This document shows, one piece after another, positions 8,971-19,165 of a stretch of DNA of 47,972 nucleotides; within the stretch, counting starts at the first letter, position 1, and every line of letters begins with the position of its first letter. Under the pieces are notes generated by a model. That model ran no database searches, was not told the origin of the DNA, and was given only the letters and a program-made list of their open reading frames with translations. The translations under genes and the position numbers were made by a program. The DNA comes from Emiliania huxleyi CCMP1516 (taxonomy: Eukaryota; Haptophyta; Isochrysidales; Noelaerhabdaceae), in NCBI RefSeq assembly GCF_000372725.1, contig NW_005194814.1, positions 412,624-460,595 on the forward strand. Reading direction: 5' to 3'.

Positions 8971-10591
8971 GACAGATCTCTGCCACTGCGCGGAGCTGAT
9001 TGTCTCGTCTTCTACTGTTTTGTGTGGGTCCACGCAGGCTGGGTGCTGGGTGGGGCGTCTGTGGTCTTGCTCGTGCTGAGCTCGTGGGGGGGGGGTCAAA
9101 CGATCCTAGCCGTCTTGCGTCTACAAAAGAAGAGTTTCACCCCCGCAGCCCGAGCCCTCTGGGCCGGCGCGGGGGCCCCAGAGGGTGTCCATGCGGGGGG
9201 GAGATGGGGTCCCATGGCCCGCCGCAGGCGCCGATTTTTTCAGATTTTTTTCTTAGCCCCCCGCTACCCAGTTGCACTCGTGCGACGTAGCGGGGGGCCA
9301 CGACAACATTTACGAAAACATAAGTAGTCCCGCGAGGTGTGAATTTGGCCGCCCAGTTACCCCCCTTTTCCAGCCAGCGGCGCTTTTCGTGGCAAAAATC
9401 GTCACACGTTGGCGCCAAAGCTGTTGCGGCGATGCTATCACGCCTTGCGACAGCCTGTCGGCGCTGCTGACCGTGCCATGATGCACAATTGATCACCTGC
9501 ATAGCTCGCGGCCTTAGTATCAAGCATTCAGTGACGACCTGATCGTACGGCCAGTAGGAAGGTGTCCTTCCATCGTGTGCACGCTTCTGACGCAATGCGC
9601 GTCGCCTCGGATTGGCTGCTGGCACTCTCGAGGCTATGCCTACACAGCCTCGCGCGCATGGGCAGTCAAGAGGGACCACGCACCTTCTCAGGACAGCGCC
9701 GGTGCCTCTCTCTTGGACCGGCAAACTTGGTGATATCGTGTCACCAATGTGGGACCAGTGCGGCATCGCGCCATCGACAGCTCTGAACTGCACCTCACCA
9801 CTGACCGGGAAGGCCGCCAAGTGGGCCAGCACCGGTCACACATTGTGGCAGCAGTCAGCAGTCCATGGCTGATAGCTAGAGCAGCAGCGTCAGGGTCGCA
9901 GGGTCGGATCGTGTCAAGCCTCTCGCCCGGCCGGCCGTGTGCAGACGTCGGCCTGTCTGCTGTCCGGAGTGATCTGTCGGCGGTCAGTACGACCGATCAG
10001 GTCGGAGTTTTCTGATGGTTGGAGGGTCTATCTGTATGTACTCCTCGAGATCTCCCCAAATCTACCCTCTACTCAACCGTAATCATTCGGGAAGTCGGTG
10101 CTAGTAGAGACTAGTAGAGCCGGAGCCCCGTTTCCGCACTGCGGCGCGGCGCACGGTGTGGGCCGGGGGCCCCCGCGCCACCCCAGAGCCCGAGCCGCAC
10201 ATCACGATTTCCGCAGGTAGATGCACCTCCAACGAATAACGCCGGGACACGTGTGATTTTTGAGAAAGGAGAACAACTGACTCTCAGAAAGGGCGAGCGT
10301 CGCCGTCGGAGACCCGGGAAGCGGACCGCGACCGGGTCTACTCAGCACCCTGAGACCCGAATCCTGAGACCCGAATCCTTTGCTTAAATTGTTTTGCTTC
10401 TTTGCGAGGATTTTTCGATTCTTTTGGTGTACCTGTTAGTGCCAGTGTGTGCGCGCCAGTCTTCCGACTTCCCTATATTAGATTGTAATTAATAAAAAGA
10501 GCCGTCATCTCCATAAGAGATGGATGGGCGACGCACCAACACAGAGGCGCGCACCCCGCCCCGCTCGCAGGGCATGCAGTCGAGGCATGCA
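8971..10591. other. spacer without recognisable gene
   Basis: About 1.6 kb after the U-box gene. Several open frames exist on both strands (for example 9137-9832 minus), but none has a family-like motif, a consistent composition or a plausible continuation. The stretch includes G runs (9088-9096), a local inverted repeat around 9257-9298 (CCCCCGCTAC and GTAGCGGGGGG), and an AT-rich patch with GAGGATTTTTCGATTCTTTTGG at about 10407-10428. I see no tRNA or rRNA. Confidence 0.6.
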
Positions 10592-10636
10592 GAAAGAAAG
10601 AAAAGAGACAAACCAAGGGAGGGATGGGAGGACGGC
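10592..10636 (+). repeat. 45-bp dispersed element, copy A
   Basis: Begins with GAAAGAAAGAAAAGAGAC and ends with GGGATGGGAGGACGGC. Two further copies with the same spacing and strand occur at 11915-11959 and 46065-46108. It lies about 480 bp upstream of the MED21-like start. A half-copy (GAAAGAAAGAAAACAGAC only) is at 10756-10777. Confidence 0.75.
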
Positions 10637-11067
10637 ATAAACAAATAAAGAGAGCAGACAACCCCTGGTGGGGTTAGGGCAGCAACCCGACGGGCAGACC
10701 CCGCCCCGCTCGGAGGGCGTGCACCACACAGCACACACATTATCTAGGACGGAAAGAAAGAAAGAAAACAGACGCCGCCGCCGCCGCTGCCGATCCCTTG
10801 CTCTCGCGGCTTCTCCCGCCCTTCGGCGCAACTCTGCCCTCCTCGCGGCATATTTTGGCCCCTCGAGTTTATCGAGCTCTCCTCGCGCAAGGACGACTCT
10901 TCTGACGCCCACTGCGATCATTTGCCGCCAAGTCATATCGTTGCTCAGGTCCTCCACTCTCTTCGAACACTTGCATCTAGGACGGCACGCCATGAGAAGA
11001 GGCCCAATTTCAAACGGTGTACCTGTGTTAGTGCCAGGGCGCGCCCCAGTGTTGTGCGAGCGGCCCG
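10637..11067. other. MED21 upstream region
   Basis: No gene is recognised here. It contains a second copy of a CCCCGCCCCGCTCG block (10552-10566 and 10697-10711), suggesting a local duplication with the flanking purine tract, and a GAAAGAAAGAAAACAGAC half-element near 10756. Confidence 0.5.
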
Positions 11068-11077
11068 CAATTCTTTT
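11068..11077 (+). promoter_or_regulatory. AATTCTTTT motif upstream of MED21-like gene
   Basis: AATTCTTTTTT lies 41 nt before the MED21-like ATG. The same short motif, on the coding strand, precedes the starts at 12230 (XPC), 19821 (SNF2, twice) and 26886 (DUF4864-like, minus). It is a candidate core promoter or transcription-start element. There is no experimental support, and the window has no clear TATA boxes at these places. Confidence 0.35.
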
Positions 11078-11118
11078 TTGAAAAAATCAACGATGGGGCT
11101 TGCGGCTCTTGGGCGAGG

Positions 11119-11538
11119 ATGGAGGCGGAGGCGGTAGAGGACAGAGCCTCGAGCGCAGCGGACACGGCAGTGCCGAAGCCACTGCCAGATGTGGTCGACC
11201 GACTGCACGCCAAGGTCACCGAGATGTGCGAGGCCTACTTCACGTCGATCGGGCACCTCCAGTCGCAGGCGCCGCCGCTCCCAGCCGGGAGCGCGGCGGG
11301 CGCGGCAGCGGGGCCGGGCGCCGAGACGGTGGCCTCCTTTGCGTCCGACGTGACGCGGCTGCACCGCGAGTTTGATGGCCTCGTGGACGAGCTCGAGAGC
11401 CAGCAGTGCAGCGAATCCGAGCAACTCGCGGCGATCGAGACGCTCCAGTCAGAGCTCCGGAGAGCCGACGCGGAGCTCCGCACCGAGGCGGCCGCCCTCA
11501 AAGAGATTGGCTGGCGGCGCTCGGAGCCGTCCACGTGA
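11119..11538 (+). CDS. MED21: Mediator complex subunit 21-like protein
   Basis: Single-exon frame of 139 aa. The N-terminus (VVDRLHAKVTEMCEAYFTSI, then HLQSQAPP) matches the MED21 pattern of an opening helix ending in a QCGPP-like turn. After an Ala/Gly linker, the second half (DGLVDELESQQCSESEQ, then LQSELRRADAELR) matches the family's long C-terminal coiled coil that pairs with MED7. Length agrees with known MED21 (about 130-150 aa). The expected role is in the middle module of Mediator, linking activators to RNA polymerase II in the nucleus. An out-of-frame upstream ATG at 11092 opens a 15-codon frame that ends inside the MED21 start, so a short upstream ORF may damp translation. A generic coiled-coil protein is the alternative. 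Confidence 0.75.
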   Translation: MEAEAVEDRASSAADTAVPKPLPDVVDRLHAKVTEMCEAYFTSIGHLQSQAPPLPAGSAAGAAAGPGAETVASFASDVTRLHREFDGLVDELESQQCSESEQLAAIETLQSELRRADAELRTEAAALKEIGWRRSEPST

Positions 11539-11914
11539 GGAGCCGCCATGTTGTCATCGCCATATTTCCACCCAGACCGGATTCTAGCTGTTTATAGCAA
11601 TTCTAATGGTGTGAACTGCGCGTCGTCGTCGTCGGCTTCAGCCACTCAGCACTCTGCACTCAGGACTCCGCCCCGGCTCCCCCGCCAGAACGGCCCTCTC
11701 GCGCCTCTTCCCCACCACAGCAGCACGAGCCACGACACTGCACGCGAGCAACGCCACCCCTGCTTCCCGCCTCTCGCCCCCTGGCGCCCTGGGATGTGTA
11801 CAAACCTACATTGCTGTCTTACGGTCCGACCTGCGGGCATCGCCTACGCTCGGCACCGGGCACCGCCTCGGTATACAAAATCTGCCCGATGGGCGATGGT
11901 GCGAATCAAAGAGA

Positions 11915-11959
11915 GAAAGAAAGAAAACAGACATCCGAAGAGAGGGATGGGAGGACGGC
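11915..11959 (+). repeat. 45-bp dispersed element, copy B
   Basis: GAAAGAAAGAAAACAGAC, a 9-nt spacer, then GAGGGATGGGAGGACGG. It aligns base for base in spacing with the copies at 10592 and 46065. It lies about 270 bp upstream of the XPC start, on the same strand. The rest of the 11539-12159 intergenic region holds no gene I can support. Confidence 0.75.
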
Positions 11960-12159
11960 ACGCCGCCGCCACCACCACACAGGGATTTTAAGGAGAGGAG
12001 TGTGGTGCGCTAGCCGTCGCCCACCCTTGGGCGTCTGCCTTATCTCTCTTCGCAGTTTCTCACCAATTCTCGCTGCAACCTCCATGCCACCTCGCGGTCG
12101 TCCCACTCTCGTCGTTCTCCGCCTAAGGGCAAAAGGATTTCTTTAACCAGGACCTGGAA

Positions 12160-12168
12160 ATTCTTTAA
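12160..12168 (+). promoter_or_regulatory. AATTCTTTA motif upstream of XPC
   Basis: Lies 61 nt before the XPC ATG. The decamer TCTTTAACCA occurs twice here (12141-12150 and 12163-12172), so the promoter-proximal stretch carries a small direct repeat that includes the motif seen upstream of MED21 and SNF2. Confidence 0.3.
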
Positions 12169-12229
12169 CCACTCTGCGCCGCTCGATGCGCCGTAGCGTT
12201 GTGAGTGAAGAGTGTTCTAGCAGTAGTGC

Positions 12230-15200
12230 ATGAGTCTCGTCGACTCGGGCGTCAAGCGGCAACGCCTGGATGCGTCCACCTGGCTGCTCTCCGGAGAGCA
12301 AACGGGTGCATACGAGGGTGGCGAGGAGGCGGACGGAGAGGACGGAGAGGACATAGAGGACGAGGTCGACGATGAAGACATGTGGGAGGACGCCGGCGGT
12401 GCGGATGGCGTCGCCCCTGCGCCGGACGCCGCCCACACATTGATGATGCCGACTGGGAACCTCACCTTGATGCTCGACGCCGAGGACCGGCCCGGTGGAC
12501 CCGTGGGCGCACCTGCGGCGGCAGATCCCGGTCTGAAGACGATCCTCTCAGCGGAGGAGGAGCGGAGGCAGCGGCTGCTGCTCAAGGCGGCGAAGCAGGC
12601 GGAGCGTCAAGAGGGGCAGCGCCGGCGCGAGGTGCACGACAGGAGGCTGCGTCGGTATCGCCTCGTCGAGGCCGTACCTCGACCCTCCCGGAAGTCTCTT
12701 GCCTAGGCGTTTGAGGTGGTGCACCGAGTGGCGCTGCAGTGCTGGCTGGCGCACGGCGTGCAGCTCTCGCAGCAGGTGCCGTCGCAGCGCGGAGGCCGTC
12801 TGCAGCCGCGAGAGCGACGGTGCTCACTCGGCCCATCGCCGCGTCTCGCGCCTGCAGGCGTCGGAGCCGCTGTTGCACTCGCTCCTCCTCTCGCTCCTCC
12901 CGCCCGACCTCGCGCTTGCCTCGGCGCCGCGGCGGCTCGACCTCGCCGGCCTCCGCCGCATCCTCGCGTGGCTGCCCTCCTGCTTCGACGCCGCGACGCA
13001 CGGCACGCGCCGCACCCCGCACTGCCCAGCAGCCGGAACCACGGGCGCGCCAGTCCCGACACGCCCGCGACACGCCCGCGACAAGCCCGCGACACGCGCC
13101 CGCGACACGCCCACGCCTGCAGGCGGCGACGGCGCCGCAGGGCCGGTGCGGCTCATCGAGCGGCGGTGGCTGCTCCTCTCGCTGCTGCACCTCGGCCGCG
13201 AGCCCGGCGCGCCAGACTGGGCGGCGGCGGCGGTCAGCGGCTGAGGCAGAGGGGCAGCTGTCCGCGATACGTCCACGACGCGTCCGCCAGCTTGTCCAAA
13301 AGGTGGGCGCCGTCGAGGCGGAGCTGAGCCGCGCGCCACGAGTCGCGGCGGGGGCGGCCGCGGGCGTTCGTTCCTCCTCCCGGGCGCGGCTCGGCGCTGC
13401 GTGAGCGGCTGGCGCGCGCGCCGTTTCCCACCCTCCCGCCTCCGCGCCCTCGCCCTCTCACCGCCGCCCAGCCCGCCGCCACCCTCGCCAGCGCCTCCCG
13501 GCCCGCCACCGCCGAGCCCGCCGCCGCCGTCGCCACCGCCACCGAGCCCTCGCCCTCTATCGCCACCAGCGGGTGCGCGCGTCTCGGAAGAGCGACCGCC
13601 TCACGAGGCTGCGCTTTGGCTTGGACAGGCGGAGCTGGCGCACGAGGCGCACGCAGCGGCGCTGCTGCGGCCCGCCGAGGCTGGCGGCGGCGGCACCGCC
13701 GGTGGGAGCGGCGGCGGGGAGGGGAGGGAGGCGGAGGGGGAAGCGGAGGCGCGAGGGGCGGGCTGAGCAGCAGCGTCTGCCTCTCGGCTGCACTTGGGGG
13801 GCTCCTCTCGGCTGTAGGAGCTCGCTCCGCAGCAGCGCGTGCGCGTGGTTGGCATCTCCTCCAAGCCGGAGCTGAACGGGTGCACCCGCCCTCACGCCCT
13901 CACGCCCTCGCGCCCTCGCGCCCTCGCGCCCTCCCCTCTCCCCCTTCCGTTCTCCGCCCTCCTGCTCGCTCCCCCGCCCCGCCGCCTCCCCCCCCTCACT
14001 CGCCTCACCACGCGTCCGCGTCCGGCGGCGGCAGGCGCGAGGCGACCGTCGTCCGTTTCGACTCCAAGCTCGGCAGGTGGAGGGTGCGCACGGACGCCGG
14101 AGCCAACCTCGCCCTCTTGCGCGGCAATTTGGAGCGTGTCGGAGGCAGCAGCAGCGGCGGCGGCGGCAGCAGCAGCAGCGGCGGTGGCAGCAGCAGCAGC
14201 AGCGGCGGCGGCGGCAGCAGCAGCAGCAGCGGGGGTGGCGGCAGCAGCAGCACGAGGACGGGCGGCGGCGGCGGCGGTGGCGAGAGCGACGTCGCGCGCG
14301 GCTCGCTGCAGGAGGCGCTGGCGACGCGCCGCGCGACAGCGACGCAACAGCTGCTAGTCGTTCTCGGCCTCCTCCGCAGCCGCGGGCTGACGGCGAGGCT
14401 GGTGGTCGCGCTGCAGCCGCCGCCGCGCAAGCCGCCGCCCAAGCCCAAGCCCAAGGCGGCCGGCGGCGGCGGGAAGGCCGCTTCGGGGGCGGTGAGGACG
14501 GCCAAGCCTCCGCACCAGGTTCCGTGCTGGGCCGAGGCGCGCCGCCGCCGCCCCGGGAGAGCAGATTTGGCGGGCTGCGCCTCTCAGCGCTTCTCAGCGC
14601 GGCGCCCCCCCCGCCCCCCTTTCCAGGTGTATCTCCCGCGCGAGGGTCGGTGGGTCGCCCTGGACCCCTTCTTCAAGCCGAGCGCCCCCGCCGTCGACAC
14701 TCCCGAGGCCATCCTCTCCGCGCGCGTGTCTGGCCGCGCCCTCGCCGCGCGCGCGTACATCGTCGGCTTCGGTGCGCACCGCGGGGTGTGGGTGTGGGTG
14801 TGAGGGGTGGGCAGGCTGGGGCGAGAGGGTGGGTGGCCCCTCCGGTGGTCTCTCACCGCGGGCCTGACCACGGGCGCCGCCCCCCTCCCCGTAGGCGAGG
14901 ACGAGTCCGCCGTCGACGTCACGGTGCGGTACGTGCCTGACTACGCCGCCTGCCGCGCCGTCCGCACGTCGCACGAGTGGTGGGAGGCGGCGCTCGCCCT
15001 CAGTCGGCGAGGCGGCGCCGGCGCAGAGGCGCGAGCCGGCGGCGGAGAGGAGGGGCGGGCAGAGGAGCGGGAGGCGCTGGCTCGCGGCGCAACGAGTCGA
15101 GACCCTGTCGACCTCACTGCAGACCTACCGCCCGACGCCGCCGCCCCCGCCGCGAGCCACGCGGGGCCGTCCACCTCGGCCGCCGCTGCAGCCGCCGCCG

Positions 15201-16362
15201 CCGAGGCGGCCGAGGTGCGGTCTCGGCTGAGGTCGCAGCCGATGCCGTCGTCGCTCGCCGCCTTCAAGAAGGATCCGCCTGCAGCGAGACGCTGGCCCGC
15301 TTCTCCCCCCCTCCTGCTCACGGCCCGCGCCCCCGGTGTGCAGGACGCGCACTACGTGCTCGAGCGCGACTTGGGCCGGTGCGAGGCGCTGCACCCGACC
15401 CCGATACTTGCTGAGTGCCACCGGACGGCGGAGTGCCCCGACTAGGTATGAGGTGCTGCACCCGTCCGACACGCCGTTCGTCGGCCTCTTCAAGGGGGAG
15501 AGGGTCTACCCGCGCGCCTCCGTCGTGCGGCTGATGACCGAGGAACGGCGGCCCCGAGAAGGTCAGGGGAAGGAGGCTTCCCGGCGCCGTAACCTTCGAG
15601 CCTCCCCACTGGTAGGAGCGATGGTTCCGGCAAGCGCGCTGCCTCCTGCCGGCGCAGGCGCCGCTCAAGCGCGTCCCAAAGGGCGGCGGCGGCGGGGGCG
15701 GCGGCGGCAGGGGCGGCGGCGGCAGGGGCGGCGGCGGCAGGGGCAGAGGAGGAGGCCCGCCTTGGGGCGCGGCTCGCGGGGGCAAGGCGCCGATTGCGGG
15801 CGGCGGGCGGCGGAGTGCGGACGGCGGCGGCAGAGGCGGAGGCGGAGGTGACGGAGGCGAGGAGTGCGACGGGGAGGATGAGCCGGCGGAGGGGGAGGGT
15901 GGGTGCGGGGCGGAGGGCGGTGGCGGCGAGGGGGCGCTCGATCTGTACGCAGAGTGGCAGACGTACGCCTACGAGCCTCCCGCGGCGATCGGCGGGGTGG
16001 TACCTCGGTCGGAGCGGGGGCACGTCGAGATGTGGTCCGAGAAGCACCTGCCGCTCGGCACAAAGTGGCTCAGGGCGCCGCACGTCGCGGCTGCCGCCAA
16101 GAAGCTGGGCGTCGATTGCGCGCCCGCGATGGTCGGCTTCGACTTTCGCGACGGCCGGTCGGTGCCGCGGTTCGACGGGGTGATCGTGTGCGAGGAGGCC
16201 GCGCCCCTGCTGGTCGAGGCGGCGGCGGGCATCGCCGAGGCCGAGGAGGACAAGCTGTCGCGCAAGCTGCGCCGCCGCGCTCTCGGCCAGTGGGCGACGC
16301 TCCTCAACGCGCTGCGGCTGCGCGCGCGGCTGGAGGCCCAGTACGGGCGCGGCGACGACTGA
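12230..16362 (+). CDS. XPC: XPC/Rad4 DNA damage recognition protein, at least 11 exons
   Basis: Damage-sensing factor of global nucleotide-excision repair. Phase-consistent exons: 12230-12670, 12707-12775, 12858-(unresolved), (unresolved)-13679, 13818-13879, 14035-14536, 14627-14771, 14895-15271, 15344-15378, 15446-15542, 15616-16362. An acidic N-terminus leads to VVHRVALQCWLAHG, LLLSLLPPDL, LLRSRGLTARLV and, across an intron, WAEVYLPREGRWVALDP: the split transglutaminase-like fold. RYVPDY and EWWEAALAL follow. BHD1 is LAAFKK+DAHYVLERDL, BHD2 is LHPSDTPFVGLFKGE, and BHD3 is LYAEWQTYAYEPP, MVGFDFRDGRSVPRFDG. Lineage-specific inserts are an SH3-like piece (RVRVVGISSKPELNG, then REATVVRFDSKLGRW), a Gly/Ser tract and a Gly-rich BHD2-BHD3 linker. 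Donors are a mix of GT, GC and two GA. The 12990-13600 part is the weak point. Binding-partner genes (RAD23, centrin) are not in the window. Confidence 0.9.
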
Positions 16363-16580
16363 ACACTTTGAAGGCCGAGACTGCGAGAGAGCTCCGGGGG
16401 GCGACCGCGCGGGGAGAGACAGGAGAGTATACGTAAAGTGGCCCTTGGTGACGCCGCGGGTAGAAAGCAGCTTGGGGAGGCGTGTGGCAGTCGTCCGCAG
16501 CGGGTGTGATCTCTTGCCAAAAACCTTGCTGTAAAACCTACTCCGCGAGCCCGACAACACAGCTCTGTACGCGACATGTG

Positions 16581-17022
16581 CTACTCCGGCCTCATCGCGG
16601 ATGTGTCGTCGAGATTGTGGTATCTGGCGCCGTTCTCCTCGAGCGTCTGTCGGTGCTGCTCCGGCAGCGTCCCTCGCACCCGCAGCGCGTAGCACCCCGG
16701 GACGAACGTCGTGATGCCCTGCCAGCGCGCGACCCACGACTCGTCCGGCTTCATCATCGCCACCAGGCCGTCAAAGTTGGGCGACGTGACCTCGAAGACA
16801 ATCTCCCGCTCGTTCGGTGACAGCAGAAACGGCACGTTCTCGCTCCCATCTCGCACCCACTGCAGGCGAGCGCACGGCGGTTGTGAGCGCAGGTGTGTAT
16901 GTGTGGTGGCGCGTGCGCGAAGGGGCGCCCGCCTGCTCCTCCGTCTTTACGAGCCCGGTGACCATGCACGCGCGCAGCCGCCGGTCCCCGTGCGGCACGA
17001 CCGCAGTCGTCTCGTCCGCCAT
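16581..17022 (-). CDS. SPT4: SPT4 transcription elongation factor
   Basis: Join complement(16581..16859, 16933..17022), 122 aa, ATG at 17022. The intron (16860-16932, 73 nt) is GC-AG. The product aligns along its whole length with SPT4: LRACMVTGLVKTEEQ, then WVRDGSENVPFLL, then FEVTSPNFDGLVAMMKPDES and WVARWQGITTFVPGCYAL. SPT4 pairs with SPT5 (DSIF) on elongating RNA polymerase II. Length matches the family (about 115-120 aa). Oddly, the four-Cys zinc ribbon is largely gone. The first Cys (RAC) remains, but the positions corresponding to the second Cys and the DGCDNC pair read T, S and V. The core NGN-contacting part is intact, so I think it is functional rather than a pseudogene. It lies tail to tail with XPC, 218 bp apart. 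Confidence 0.9.
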
Positions 17023-17241
17023 CTCGTTGAAGCGAGGGAGAAAGAGCGGGCCCGGGTGGCCGGGCCTGCGAGCCGTCTTTTCACGTAAACGCACAACCCC
17101 GGGCCCCGAAATCGCACAGTGATGACAGTGACATGCAACACGGGGTCCCAGGGAAGGCGAGCAAAAACCTTATCGCGCGCGCTAGACGCCGACTCGGAGG
17201 CCGCACCGGTCGGGTGCGCAGCCGGAGAGAGAGGGAGGCGC

Positions 17242-17828
17242 TCAATCGCCGAACTCGGCGAGCGCCTCCAGCGTCTCCGCTTCGTACGCACCCTCCTCCC
17301 AGCAATTGAGCGCCTCCTCCACCCCCGCGCCCGCGCCCGCAGCGTCCGTGCCCGCGAGGATGGCAGCGACGCGCTCCTTCTGCCGAGCGTTCGCCTCCGC
17401 CTTCGCCTCCTGGGCGTCCGCCTCCATGACCCGCACCACCTGCTCCCTCCACACGGCGACCCGCCCGGCCAGCTGGAGGTAAGCGTCCGACGACAGCAGG
17501 AGCGCCCTCCCGGCCGCCCGCGAATCGGCGCGCGCGCGCCCCGACTTCTGCTGCGCGTTGCGCCTGGCCCTGCTCGACCGTTGCGGCCGCAGCTCCAGCA
17601 CGACGTACGTGTGGCGTTGCGGGCCAGGCTCGCGGTACACCGGCACCCCGTCCTCGTCCGCGTATCCAGGCTCGCCGGGACGGGCCTCGCTCCAGGCTGT
17701 GACCAGCCCGGAGGCTTTCAGCTCCTCCCCGATCTCCTCGCCCTCAGCAACGAGCTCCGCCCGCCGTCGGGCCGCGCGCTTGGCCCGGAATGCCACCGCC
17801 TCCGCCGCCGCCGCCGCCTCCTCCTCAC
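17242..17828 (-). CDS. unknown acidic/Ala-rich protein, 5' end disrupted by an inverted-repeat element
   Basis: An open frame ending at 17242 encodes a Glu/Ala/Arg-rich protein with a central GYADEDGVPVYREPG segment and later predicted helices (VWREQVVRVMEADAQEAKAEA). The frame continues on the minus strand into the 344-bp inverted-repeat element at 17827-18170, and no ATG occurs before it. Either the start codon and first exon lie beyond the element, or the element lies in an intron or has truncated the gene. I do not recognise the family. Start, splicing and function are open. Confidence 0.45.
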
Positions 17829-18170
17829 CAGGTTGCAACCCTAGTCTCGCACTGTGCTGTGAACAGAGCGGCAACCAGCAGCTCTCAGGACCCCCCGGTG
17901 CTGGGGTGCTGCCAGCAACCAACCAACTCGCCGGCGAGCGGAGCGAGCCGAAGAGCTGTGGGCCACGCCTGCCCGCCGGGACCGCGTGCAGGAAGCCGCA
18001 TCGCCAGCGCCGTCGCAGCATCGAGCGGCGCGTCCTCCCCAACCAGCGGCGTGTATTGCACCATAGGTCGTCGGCTTTGCCGACGGGCGACGTGGACGGA
18101 CACAGGCAGGGACGGGCGAAACACGTACCAGCGTTCACAGCACAGTGCGAGACTAAGGTTGCAACCTGGT
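17827..18170. mobile_element. 344-bp MITE-like element with 38-bp terminal inverted repeats
   Basis: Positions 17827-17864 and 18133-18170 are inverted copies differing at one base (beginning ACCAGGTTGCAACC, ending in GTGCTGTGAAC). The interior is GC-rich and codes for nothing I recognise. No convincing target-site duplication is visible on the flanks. The size and clean terminal repeats fit a non-autonomous DNA transposon, superfamily unassigned. Confidence 0.75.
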
Positions 18171-18215
18171 AATGAGACGGCTCGCTGGGCCGGCACTTCT
18201 GAATCGAGTGAATAT

Positions 18216-18261
18216 TCTCACGATCTTAACTGAGCCCCCGGGCTCAGTTAAGATCGTGAGA
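18216..18261. repeat. perfect 22-bp inverted repeat with 2-nt loop
   Basis: The arm 18216-18237 (begins TCTCACGATCTTAACTG) is exactly reverse-complementary to 18240-18261, separated by CC. GAATATTC, itself palindromic, occurs on both sides (18210 and 18292 regions). It lies between the MITE-like element and the next gene. It could be a recent fold-back insertion or a bidirectional termination signal. Confidence 0.9.
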
Positions 18262-18381
18262 AACACACGTGAACGAAACGGATCAGGCTGGAATATTCTG
18301 GCGCTAAGCCCGGCCACCACGTGTGTCGGTGGTCGGTGGCTGCCGCCCGCCAACTTCCTCACCGGCGAACACAACCGACAC

Positions 18382-19125
18382 ATGCTGCGGCCCACCTCGG
18401 GCATGGTGGTCGTCCTGTCGCTCGTCCTCCTCTACGTCACGCAGCAGCACCAGCAGATCGCCGGAGCGGCATCGCGCGCGCAGGTCACCGCAGCACCCAA
18501 GCGAGCCGTGGTCGCCGGCCATCGTCACGCCAGCCGTCTTCACACGACTGCAGGCGCGCACGACTTCGCTCGAGCGAGAGGTCGAGCGGCTAGAGAGCGA
18601 GGCGCGGCACGCACATAACGAGGCGCGCCGCCTGCGCCAGCGCCATGACCTCGAGCAGCGCGCGTGCAGCGCCAGCGCAGCAGCCCTGGCTCCAGCGGCC
18701 GTGCGCGCGGCCGTTCGTGAGGCGCTGCGCGCGATGGCGGACGCGGGTGGCGCCGACGAGGAGGCTGGCGGAGCGGCAGGCCTCCTCGCCGACCAGGCCG
18801 AGCTGGTCCGGGCAGAGCTCGCCGAAGGTGCTGGCGGTAGGACGCGCGAATTCAACGCCGCCTCTCTCCCTCCACCCACCCACACAGATTTGGCACCCTC
18901 CTCGCTGGGAAGGCTAGGGCGGACCTCTTAGGCTGGCGCGCCTCCCCTGCTCCTCAGGCCTCGCCCTCGAGGATGCTGGCTGGTGCCGATGTCCGGCAGC
19001 CTTGCGCCAGCGACGCGGCAGAGCTGTGCCGCGTGTGGACGGCGTCTCTTCACACCGTGCGGCGTGAGCAGGCACTGCCCGACTGGGCGAGGCTGTGCCG
19101 CGCCATCCGGGCGCTCAGCCGCCAA

Positions 19126-19165
<40 letters not shown>

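Noticed and set aside
6817..9099. 760-aa open frame on the minus strand
   Set aside because: Lies antisense to the U-box gene; Arg/Leu/Pro-rich composition is the expected shadow of GC-rich coding sequence and no domain is recognisable.
15543..15615. GT donor at 15561 for this XPC intron
   Set aside because: It gives phase 1 against a phase-0 acceptor and would destroy the BHD2 alignment; the GA donor restores TEERWFRQAR.
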